A stretch of DNA of 14,061 nt from an uncultured Bacteroides sp. (GTDB lineage: Bacteria > Bacteroidota > Bacteroidia > Bacteroidales > Bacteroidaceae). The notes beneath the pieces were generated by a model. That model ran no database searches. It was not told the DNA's origin and saw nothing but the letters and a program-made list of their open reading frames with translations. The stretch spans positions 1 to 14,061 of the forward strand of contig CAMTFK010000106.1 of the NCBI GenBank assembly GCA_947071285.1. The letters run 5' to 3'. Position numbers and translations under genes: made by a program. This document shows positions 7,697-13,453 of this stretch, piece after piece (within the stretch, counting starts at the first letter, position 1; the number at the start of each line of letters is the position of its first letter).

Positions 7697-8748
7697 TTAT
7701 GTTAGAAATGATAGACAATATCAGCTTTAAAGAATGGGTTGGTCATTTGAAGCAACATATACGCCAATCCCAGATAAAAGCTGCCATAAAAGTCAATAGT
7801 GAACTCCTTCATCTTTATTGGGAAATGGGTTATGAATTATCTAAGCCACGAATAGAATCAACCTATGGAAGTAGTTTTTTCAGTAACCTTAGCAAAGAAC
7901 TAATGTCGGAGTTCCCCCACATGAAAGGTTTCTCAAAGCGCAATCTCTATTTGATGCGACAATGGTACCTGTTTTATAATCAGTCCAATACAATTGTGCA
8001 ACAAGTTGTTGCACAATCCGATTCTTTCTTTTTTTCCGTTCCATGGGGACATCACTGTTACATCATTGCCCGATGCAAAACACCGGAAGAAGCCATATTC
8101 TATCTTAATAAAACAGTAGAAAATGGATGGAGCCGCGGTATGCTTCTCAATTTTCTGGATGTCAATCTCTACCAGGCACAAAGAAAATCCATCAATAATT
8201 TTTCCAGATACTTGCCCGAGCCGCAAAGTGAATTAGCACAGGAAACTTTAAAAGACCCTTATAACTTTGATTTTCTTACACTCACTGAAGGGTATAAAGA
8301 ACGTGAGCTAGAAGATGCCCTAACTAATAATATTACAAAATTTCTATTAGAACTGGGAAAAGGGTTCGCGTATGTAGGACGACAATACCCTATAACAGTT
8401 GGGAATAACTCATTATTTATAGACTTACTGTTCTATCATTTAGAACTACGCTGCTATATTGTTATAGAGCTAAAAGCCGTTAAGTTTGAAGCTGAATTTA
8501 CTGGTAAATTAGGGCTATATGTCTCAGCCGTTAATCACCAAATGAAGAAAGCTACAGATAACCCGACTATCGGATTAGTTATTTGTAAAAGTAAAGACGA
8601 CATTATAGCCCAATATTCACTGGAAAGCAGTAGCCAACCTATAGGGATATCTGCTTATGAACTTTCAAAACTAATGCCCGAGAATATAAAAAGCCAACTT
8701 CCAAGCATTGAAGAAATAGAAGCATCTCTGAAAGAGACTAAAGAATAG
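7693..8748 (+). CDS. DUF1016/YhcG-family PDDEXK nuclease-domain protein
   Basis: The 351-residue product has the two usual parts of the YhcG/DUF1016 family. The helical N-terminal region (about 10-180) carries VQQVVAQ and PWGHH; the C-terminal region (about 185-345) is a PDDEXK nuclease fold. The active site appears intact: Asp244 in LFIDLLFYH, Glu259 and Lys261 in IELK, then the helix GKLGLYVSAVN. The biological role of the family is unsettled; members often sit near restriction systems and mobile elements. Base composition differs from the neighbours: two 60-base samples (from 7801 and 8401) have 35% and 30% G+C, against 57% in the preceding gene (from 7081). This hints at acquisition. ATG 7693 overlaps the previous stop as ATGA, but ATG 7699 or 7708 could also be the start. 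SufE follows after 32 bases. Confidence 0.88.
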   Translation: MIMLEMIDNISFKEWVGHLKQHIRQSQIKAAIKVNSELLHLYWEMGYELSKPRIESTYGSSFFSNLSKELMSEFPHMKGFSKRNLYLMRQWYLFYNQSNTIVQQVVAQSDSFFFSVPWGHHCYIIARCKTPEEAIFYLNKTVENGWSRGMLLNFLDVNLYQAQRKSINNFSRYLPEPQSELAQETLKDPYNFDFLTLTEGYKERELEDALTNNITKFLLELGKGFAYVGRQYPITVGNNSLFIDLLFYHLELRCYIVIELKAVKFEAEFTGKLGLYVSAVNHQMKKATDNPTIGLVICKSKDDIIAQYSLESSSQPIGISAYELSKLMPENIKSQLPSIEEIEASLKETKE

Positions 8749-8780
8749 TAAAAACAAATCATCAAACAAATAAAAATAAT

Positions 8781-9206
8781 ATGAGTATCAACGAATTGCA
8801 AGACGAAGTAATAGCCGAATTCAGCGACTTTGACGACTGGATGGACCGCTATCAACTCCTCATAGACTTAGGAAACGAGCAGGAACCGCTCGACGAAAAA
8901 TATAAAACGGAACAGAATCTTATCGAAGGTTGCCAAAGCCGTGTATGGCTACAAGCTGACGAAGAAGCCGGAAAGGTTATCTTCAAAGCGGAAAGCGATG
9001 CTCTGATTGTGAAAGGTATTATCTCATTACTGATAAAAGTACTCTCCGACCATACACCGGACGAGATACTGAATGCCGACCTTTATTTCATTGATAAGAT
9101 AGGACTGAAAGAACACCTTTCGCCTACTCGCAGCAATGGTTTGTTGTCTATGGTGAAGCAGATGCGGATGTATGCACTTGCTTTCAAGGCGAGAAAAGGT
9201 AATTAG
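8781..9206 (+). CDS. sufE: SufE-family sulfur-acceptor protein
   Basis: This 141-residue protein has the size and order of SufE: an acidic N-terminal helix (FDDWMDRYQLLIDLG), the active-site loop IEGCQSRVWL with Cys51, and a C-terminal region with SPTRSNGLLSMV. SufE takes persulfide sulfur from the cysteine desulfurase SufS on this Cys and passes it to the SufBCD scaffold for Fe-S cluster assembly in the cytoplasm. SufS and SufBCD are not nearby, so the gene is separate from the main suf cluster here. It lies 32 bases after the nuclease gene, with an A-rich spacer and no clear Shine-Dalgarno sequence. Its stop TAG (9204-9206) is formed by the first unit of the 7-base tandem repeat, so the last residues may differ between strains. 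Confidence 0.95.
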   Translation: MSINELQDEVIAEFSDFDDWMDRYQLLIDLGNEQEPLDEKYKTEQNLIEGCQSRVWLQADEEAGKVIFKAESDALIVKGIISLLIKVLSDHTPDEILNADLYFIDKIGLKEHLSPTRSNGLLSMVKQMRMYALAFKARKGN

Positions 9207-9306
9207 TGATTAGTGGTTAGTGATTAGTGATTAGTGGTTAGTGATTAGTGATTAACCGCTGGCAAAGCGCAGCCTGCTAATCACTAATCACTAACCGCTA
9301 ATCACC
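9202..9306. repeat. 7-base tandem repeat with inverted copy forming a long hairpin
   Basis: Seven units of (A/G)TTAGTG run from 9202 to 9250, ordered A-A-G-A-A-G-A, which gives a 21-base higher period. The reverse complement of the array returns at 9277-9306. Bases 9226-9254 pair with 9278-9306 at 27 of 29 positions around a 23-base loop. The element lies between two convergent genes and supplies the TAG stop of each. It probably acts as a two-way transcription stop or is a mobile/expanding intergenic repeat. Confidence 0.85.
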
Positions 9307-9504
9307 ATCTACGTATTCCAGAATATCTCCCGGCTGGCAATCCAGAATTTTACAAATAGCTTCCAGTGTAGAGAAACGGATAGCTTTTGCCTTTCCCGTT
9401 TTCAGAATAGATAAATTAGCAGGTGTAATGTCCACCTTTTCGGCCAGTTCTCCCAAAGATATCTTTCGTCGAGCCATCATTATATCAAGGTTTACTATAA
9501 TCAT
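9298..9504 (-). CDS. Small XRE/Cro-type helix-turn-helix regulator (YozG-like)
   Basis: From ATG 9504 the product has 68 residues, MIIVNLDIMMARRKISLGEL onward. It is nearly all one helix-turn-helix domain: LGELAEKVDITPANLSILKTG forms the first helices and recognition helix, followed by FSTLEAICKILDCQPGDILEY. A longer form from ATG 9513 adds three residues; I prefer 9504 because similar small regulators start MIIVNLD. It is the last gene of a minus-strand operon, 27 bases after a DUF2975 gene. DUF2975 plus YozG-like XRE is a recurrent pair in Firmicutes and Bacteroidota. It is the best candidate for binding the TATCG-N5-CGATA sites upstream of the operon. The last codons and the TAG stop lie in the 7-base repeat element. 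Confidence 0.88.
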   Translation of the reverse strand: MIIVNLDIMMARRKISLGELAEKVDITPANLSILKTGKAKAIRFSTLEAICKILDCQPGDILEYVDGD

Positions 9505-9531
9505 ATAAATCATTTTTTATCAAGGTTAGGA

Positions 9532-10161
9532 TTAAATGGTCAGGTCTTGTTCTTCTTTCATCTTCACACCTACGGCAAATATCTCGGTAAAAAGAACAAG
9601 GACCACTAACAAAATCCAATCAGCAGACATACTGAAATCTTTTATCTCATATCCTGGTAAACTTACCTGTTTCACCACTTCAACATAATTCAGCCATTCC
9701 ATCAACGCATTCAAGATGCTATAGGCTAATAAAGAATAAGTGAACACACGCATTCTCACCACATTGTCATGAGTAAACACATTGCGCTTCGATATGGAAA
9801 TTAAAACCCTTATCAAGCAATAAATTCCGGCAAGAATAGCCAAAGCAGCAAATGCACCAAAGCAAAACACAATACTACTCCAGGTCGACGGAACAATAGC
9901 CACACTTACTTTATCTATTTTGTAGGGAAGATTCTCATTCATTATACTATTGTGCAATGAGTCCAAATTGGTTGTTTCCAGAGGTCTCACCTCTACAGGA
10001 ACAGCTTCGGGGGTATATAAGGACGGACTTTCCGCACGGGCACTTTTACATCCTGCCAGAAAGCTGTCACGTTCTTCTTGCCAGCCGGCAGTAAAAGAGA
10101 TTACAAAATCTCCTACAATCACCAGCATCGCTAATATTCCCAATATTCTAAATTTTTTCAT
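9532..10161 (-). CDS. DUF2975 membrane protein (second copy)
   Basis: The 209-residue product has four predicted membrane segments (about 5-24, 96-122, 138-157 and 181-200), with a roughly 70-residue loop between the first two that probably faces outside. It ends in EIFAVGVKMKEEQDLTI, the DUF2975 C-terminal signature. Function is unknown; relatives such as Bacillus YoaS are found beside a YozG-type XRE regulator, as here. It is a paralogue of the adjacent upstream gene: the last segment and tail match, and RVLISISKRNVF aligns with RLIVSINKSDIF. The gap to that gene is 15 bases. An idea, not shown by sequence, is that DUF2975 proteins sense an envelope state or hold the XRE regulator inactive. 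Confidence 0.85.
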   Translation of the reverse strand: MKKFRILGILAMLVIVGDFVISFTAGWQEERDSFLAGCKSARAESPSLYTPEAVPVEVRPLETTNLDSLHNSIMNENLPYKIDKVSVAIVPSTWSSIVFCFGAFAALAILAGIYCLIRVLISISKRNVFTHDNVVRMRVFTYSLLAYSILNALMEWLNYVEVVKQVSLPGYEIKDFSMSADWILLVVLVLFTEIFAVGVKMKEEQDLTI

Positions 10162-10176
10162 AATCGTATTGTTTCA

Positions 10177-10833
10177 TTAAATCGTCAAATCCTGTTCTTC
10201 CTTCATTCTCAATCCGATAGCAAACACTTCCGCCACAATCAAGGCAGAAAGTCCCAATACCAGTGAAGTGATATGCACCATATCTGCCATACTCAATGAA
10301 TAGCCCGTTACAGAAAATACTTTTCCTACATTATAGAAACTCAGAAACGCAGTAAAAAAAGTGCATGCGAAACTAATAATAAGCAATACCCCTAAACGCC
10401 TGAGCCGCCGGACATTCTTCCAATTGAATATATCGGATTTATTGATCGATACAATAAGACGGATAAAGAGCACCACAGCCCAGACAATGGCGACATAGTC
10501 TGCAATAAGGATCAAAAGAGAAATGATTCTCGATAAGACACTCGGTTGGGTATTCACACTGACAATCATTTGCCCGTAAGCAGCAGGTACATATTCACCG
10601 GATTTCTCATTATAAACGGAATCAATCAGAATTGCACCACCCAAATCTTTAGGCACTAACTGCACGACTTGCAAATTAGTCATCTCTTCCCTTTCTTTCA
10701 CGTCAATCTTGGAATCAAAGCCTTTCTCAATACCGGCTTTAATTCCCATGCCTACATAATAGGTGGTTTCCAAAACCGAATAACCCAGCACAAACAATAC
10801 GATCACGCAAAGAATATTCAATCTCCTTTTCAT
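10177..10833 (-). CDS. DUF2975 membrane protein (first copy)
   Basis: The 218-residue product has the same plan as its neighbour: a first membrane segment at about 6-26, a roughly 75-residue loop, then segments at about 104-130, 147-167 and 188-207, ending EVFAIGLRMKEEQDLTI. The loop is polar and differs strongly from the paralogue, while membrane segments and the C-terminus are alike. This suggests duplication followed by divergence of the exposed part. Its ATG (10831-10833) overlaps the TGA of the CPBP gene (10830-10832) as ATGA, so the two are probably translationally coupled. Function is unknown. The VYNEKSGEYVPAAYG part of the loop shows no motif I recognise. Confidence 0.85.
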   Translation of the reverse strand: MKRRLNILCVIVLFVLGYSVLETTYYVGMGIKAGIEKGFDSKIDVKEREEMTNLQVVQLVPKDLGGAILIDSVYNEKSGEYVPAAYGQMIVSVNTQPSVLSRIISLLILIADYVAIVWAVVLFIRLIVSINKSDIFNWKNVRRLRRLGVLLIISFACTFFTAFLSFYNVGKVFSVTGYSLSMADMVHITSLVLGLSALIVAEVFAIGLRMKEEQDLTI

Positions 10834-11609
10834 ACTTTAGTAGTTGTATTAGATAATTTATAAGTGTTCATCATTCTCCAGGAAAGCATAAACAATAGTA
10901 CGGAAACTACCAGACTAATTATGTATGCCGGCTCTCCAATTAAATCGGAAGTATAGTCCACATCCGGAAACTTTAAACTAAGATAAACAGAAAGACAGTT
11001 ATTCATGATGTGAATCAGAATACAAGGTATCAAACTGTGTGTCCTGTAATAAATCCATGCGAGGACAAAACCAATCAATGTAGCTCCTACAATCTGCACC
11101 GGATTCATGTGGAAAATGCCAAACAGTAAGCCGGATATTAAAATAGCTACCACCGGACTGTATTTCTTCAACAGAACTTTAGTAATTGCTCCCCTGAACA
11201 ACAATTCTTCAAGAATAGGCCCCAGTATCCCCACACAGAGAATACCCAACCAACCGGACTGCAAAACATTAATGGTGTCACTCAGAAAGTCCGGGAGGAA
11301 CGTGAGATGGGACATCAAGAAATCAATCATAAAAATCATGGAAATGCCCATTATGGCGCTCCAGAATAAATAGGATGCAGATACAGGTGAATACAATTGC
11401 TTGTCACCGGTCAGATAACCCTGCCACCACAAATAAATCAGCATAAACACAAACCCAGCCAATAAAGTGGGAGCTAAAGCAAACTCATTCGCCTTTTCCA
11501 CAGTGCCATATTCTATGTGCGCATAGATCATAGTAAATGGGGTCACTGCCAATGCTCCGAGAATTTGCATCGCCAAGTAAATAAGAACCAGTTTTATTGC
11601 CGTTTTCAT
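10830..11609 (-). CDS. CPBP-family intramembrane glutamic protease-like protein
   Basis: The 259-residue, multi-membrane-segment product carries the CPBP (CAAX protease/bacteriocin-processing, Abi) motifs: EELLFRG with Glu134/Glu135 and Arg139, FGIFH with Phe163 and His167, and HIMNN with His200 and Asn204. These residues make up the active site of Rce1-type intramembrane proteases, so activity looks possible. Bacterial members serve in bacteriocin maturation, self-immunity or regulatory cleavage; none of these can be chosen from sequence. No bacteriocin gene is evident, but a 29-codon hydrophobic ORF precedes it and two DUF2975 genes and an XRE regulator follow, the first with an ATGA overlap. 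A tempting but unproven idea is that one of these membrane proteins is its substrate. ATG 11609 is the natural start. Confidence 0.9.
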   Translation of the reverse strand: MKTAIKLVLIYLAMQILGALAVTPFTMIYAHIEYGTVEKANEFALAPTLLAGFVFMLIYLWWQGYLTGDKQLYSPVSASYLFWSAIMGISMIFMIDFLMSHLTFLPDFLSDTINVLQSGWLGILCVGILGPILEELLFRGAITKVLLKKYSPVVAILISGLLFGIFHMNPVQIVGATLIGFVLAWIYYRTHSLIPCILIHIMNNCLSVYLSLKFPDVDYTSDLIGEPAYIISLVVSVLLFMLSWRMMNTYKLSNTTTKV

Positions 11610-11633
11610 TGTTGTCTTTTTCTAAAAAGTCTG

Positions 11634-11641
11634 CAAAGATA
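11634..11641 (-). promoter_or_regulatory. Possible secondary -7 box before the CPBP gene
   Basis: On the minus strand this reads TATCTTTG, a full match to TAnnTTTG, 24 bases before ATG 11609. A TTTG at 11655-11658 is only 13 bases away, too short for a normal -33, so this is weaker than the upstream promoter. Confidence 0.35.
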
Positions 11642-11661
11642 CTATTTTCTCTTTCAAATTA

Positions 11662-11751
11662 TCAAGCTGCAGCTCCCATACCACAAAGAACAGCCATCAA
11701 CATGGAAAGGGAAATCACTAACAAAGAAATACTCATAAATGCCTTTTTCAT
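11662..11751 (-). CDS. Candidate small hydrophobic protein or leader peptide, 29 codons
   Basis: This minus-strand ORF starts at ATG 11751 and ends at TGA 11662-11664. It begins MKKAFMSISLLVISLSMLMA and continues VLCGMGAAA. That is a basic N-terminus, a long hydrophobic stretch and a small-residue end, like a Sec signal peptide with no mature part or a single-span membrane microprotein. It lies 52 bases upstream of the CPBP gene, on the same strand, and downstream of a predicted promoter, so it should be in the operon transcript. It could be a membrane microprotein, a leader peptide, a substrate of the CPBP protein, or the remnant of an exported protein. I know no homologue, so its reality rests on position and composition alone. 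Confidence 0.5.
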   Translation of the reverse strand: MKKAFMSISLLVISLSMLMAVLCGMGAAA

Positions 11752-11780
11752 AATCATCAACCTTTATACGTTTTGTTATT

Positions 11781-11812
11781 CAATAATAATTTATCGTTTT
11801 TCGATATGCAAA
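11781..11812 (-). promoter_or_regulatory. Predicted promoter of the CPBP/DUF2975/XRE operon
   Basis: On the minus strand TTTG (11809-11812) is followed after exactly 20 bases by TATTATTG (11781-11788), one mismatch from TAnnTTTG. Spacing fits the Bacteroides sigma-factor consensus. It lies 29 bases before the 29-codon ORF and is the best start site for the whole operon. Confidence 0.6.
11792..11806. promoter_or_regulatory. Operator-like palindrome TATCG-N5-CGATA
   Basis: TATCGTTTTTCGATA is a perfect 5-bp inverted repeat around five T. It lies entirely inside the spacer of the predicted promoter, so a bound protein would block RNA polymerase. The XRE regulator at the end of the operon is the natural candidate; binding is inferred. 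Confidence 0.6.
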
Positions 11813-11856
11813 TAAAGGGGGATTTTTTGAAACAAACAAGTAAAACAGAAAATATT

Positions 11857-11892
11857 TATCGAAAAACAATAAAATAAGTATGTTTTTCGATA
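11857..11892. promoter_or_regulatory. Two further operator-like sites facing each other
   Basis: TATCGAAAAACAATA (11857-11871) differs from the full palindrome by one base, and GTTTTTCGATA (11882-11892) carries the same 11 bases inverted. Together they could bind more regulator upstream of the promoter. Alternatively, their 11-bp complementarity around 14 bases could form a weak terminator hairpin for ribF, whose stop is at 11908. Confidence 0.5.
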
Positions 11893-11907
11893 ATAATGCA
11901 GAAAATA

Positions 11908-12825
11908 TTAAAGATAACGGGAAGCATCCTCAGCATCTTTATAAAGCTGAGCTATAAGTTCGTCTATGGAATCGAACTTCAATTCGGGACGCAGATAGCG
12001 GACAAAAGAAAGGCGAATGTGCTGTTCGTAAATGTCCGAATGGAAATTAAAGATATTCACTTCAATGCTACGGTCGGTGCCATTAGCCATTGTAGGACGG
12101 TAGCCGATACTAAGCATGCCGCCATAAGTCTGCCCCGCAACAGTGACACGAACAGCATATACCCCATCTGAAGGAACCAATTTATCAGGATTTTCCACCC
12201 GGAGGTTAGCAGTGGGGAAACCTATTTTACGTCCGACACGATAGCCGCTTACCACCGGACCGTTCAAAAAGTAATCATAGCCCAGGCAATCGGCGGCTTC
12301 CGAAACATTGCCTTCCAATAACAGTTGGCGGATGACGGAGGAACTTACCGCAGTTTCCTTATTTATATATGCACGGGCAAGAATAACTTTTATCCCCAAT
12401 TCCTGTCCATAGCGCACATAGTCATCAAACCCTTCGCTACGGTTGTGTCCGAAACGATGGTCGTAGCCTATGACAAGAGCACGTATGTTATAATGATTAC
12501 GAAGGAAAAGCATAAACTCCCGTGCCGACAATATAGCAATTTCGGGAGTAAAATCAAGCATCATGCAGTAATCCAAGCCGGTTTCAGTAAGTAAGGAAAC
12601 CTTTTCTTCATATGTAGTCAGTAGTTCGGGGCGATACTCCGGCTGCACAACTTTGCGCGGATGCACCGGAAAAGTCACCACCCCCGAAGCAAAACCACAT
12701 GCAGAAGCTGCTTCGCGCACCTGTTCTATCAGGTAGCGATGTCCAAGATGTACTCCATCAAAAAAACCGATGGTGGCAACACAAGGCCGGGGAAGTACTT
12801 CCGGTATGTTACGAAGCAACTGCAT
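11908..12825 (-). CDS. ribF: Bifunctional riboflavin kinase/FMN adenylyltransferase (FAD synthetase)
   Basis: The 305-residue protein has both RibF domains. The N-terminal FMN adenylyltransferase carries IGFFDGVHLGHRYL (19-32), GYDHRFG (120-126) and the SSSVIR nucleotide motif (161-166). The C-terminal riboflavin kinase domain (from about 184) carries FLNGPVVSGYRVGRKIGFPTANL, GVYAV (221-225) and VNIFNF. It makes FMN from riboflavin and then FAD in the cytoplasm. I start at ATG 12825, 8 bases after the HAD gene stop. The longer in-frame form begins at TTG 12837 and would overlap that gene, with four extra residues of no family character. It is the last gene of the calcium ATPase/HAD/ribF run. 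No flavin riboswitch is expected or seen at this position. Confidence 0.97.
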   Translation of the reverse strand: MQLLRNIPEVLPRPCVATIGFFDGVHLGHRYLIEQVREAASACGFASGVVTFPVHPRKVVQPEYRPELLTTYEEKVSLLTETGLDYCMMLDFTPEIAILSAREFMLFLRNHYNIRALVIGYDHRFGHNRSEGFDDYVRYGQELGIKVILARAYINKETAVSSSVIRQLLLEGNVSEAADCLGYDYFLNGPVVSGYRVGRKIGFPTANLRVENPDKLVPSDGVYAVRVTVAGQTYGGMLSIGYRPTMANGTDRSIEVNIFNFHSDIYEQHIRLSFVRYLRPELKFDSIDELIAQLYKDAEDASRYL

Positions 12826-12833
12826 TTCAATTT

Positions 12834-13451
12834 TCAACTAAATAAATGGCTCCAATCTTCACACGCTTGGGGCGTATAGGTAGAAATACCCAAAGTTTCT
12901 GCAACACGACAGTTCTCAACGGAATCATCTATAAAGAAAGTCTCTTTAGGATCTATGCCCGTTTCATCCAGCAATCTCTGGAAAATAGCTACATCAGGCT
13001 TTGCCATTTTCATTTCATAAGAAAGGAAAATTCTCTCAAAGTAATCTTCCACCCGAAAAGCCTTATAGTGGAAAGCGTGTTTGCACGACCACTTCCAGTG
13101 AATGTCGTTGGTGTTGCTCAACAAATAAACCACGTACTTCTCACGCAGTTTCAGCAGCAAGTCCAATTTATAGGTAGGAATACCTCCCAGAAAACTATTC
13201 CATGCAGCATCTATACGGGCATCAGTCACTACCTTCCCTATTTGTTCACGAATCGCATTCCGGAACTCTGCACTGGTAATCAGCCCTTTTTCATGTTGCA
13301 AGAAAAAACCTTGCTGATGACAGACATCAAGCATAGCCTCCACATTAGGCAAGCCTAACTTTGCGAAATTCTCAATACAACGCTGGCGGTCCAAGTCAAT
13401 CAATACGCCGCCAAAATCAATAATAAGGTTTTTAATTCCTTTTTCTTTCAT
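12834..13451 (-). CDS. HAD-family phosphatase, YihX-like
   Basis: The 205-residue protein has all four HAD motifs: motif I IDFGGVLID with nucleophile Asp12, motif II LLSNTND with Ser112, motif III KPD with Lys151, and motif IV FFIDDS with Asp175/Asp176. The DFGGV form of motif I, with Gly in place of the usual second Asp, and the helical cap of about 80 residues resemble the HAD-IA YihX/epoxide-hydrolase-N-like group, which includes sugar-phosphate and flavin-related phosphatases. The substrate is unknown. It starts 2 bases after the calcium ATPase stop and ends 8 bases before ribF. The link to ribF makes FMN or a riboflavin-pathway phosphate a possible substrate, but this rests on position only. 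Confidence 0.9.
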   Translation of the reverse strand: MKEKGIKNLIIDFGGVLIDLDRQRCIENFAKLGLPNVEAMLDVCHQQGFFLQHEKGLITSAEFRNAIREQIGKVVTDARIDAAWNSFLGGIPTYKLDLLLKLREKYVVYLLSNTNDIHWKWSCKHAFHYKAFRVEDYFERIFLSYEMKMAKPDVAIFQRLLDETGIDPKETFFIDDSVENCRVAETLGISTYTPQACEDWSHLFS

Positions 13452-13453
13452 TT

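Noticed and set aside
7693..9206. Restriction or phage-defence island around the nuclease
   Set aside because: Only a single nuclease-type gene is present; neighbours are housekeeping genes, with no methyltransferase, integrase or toxin-antitoxin pair.
12826..12837. Upstream TTG start for ribF
   Set aside because: It would overlap the HAD gene stop and adds four residues; ATG 12825 fits the usual RibF N-terminus.
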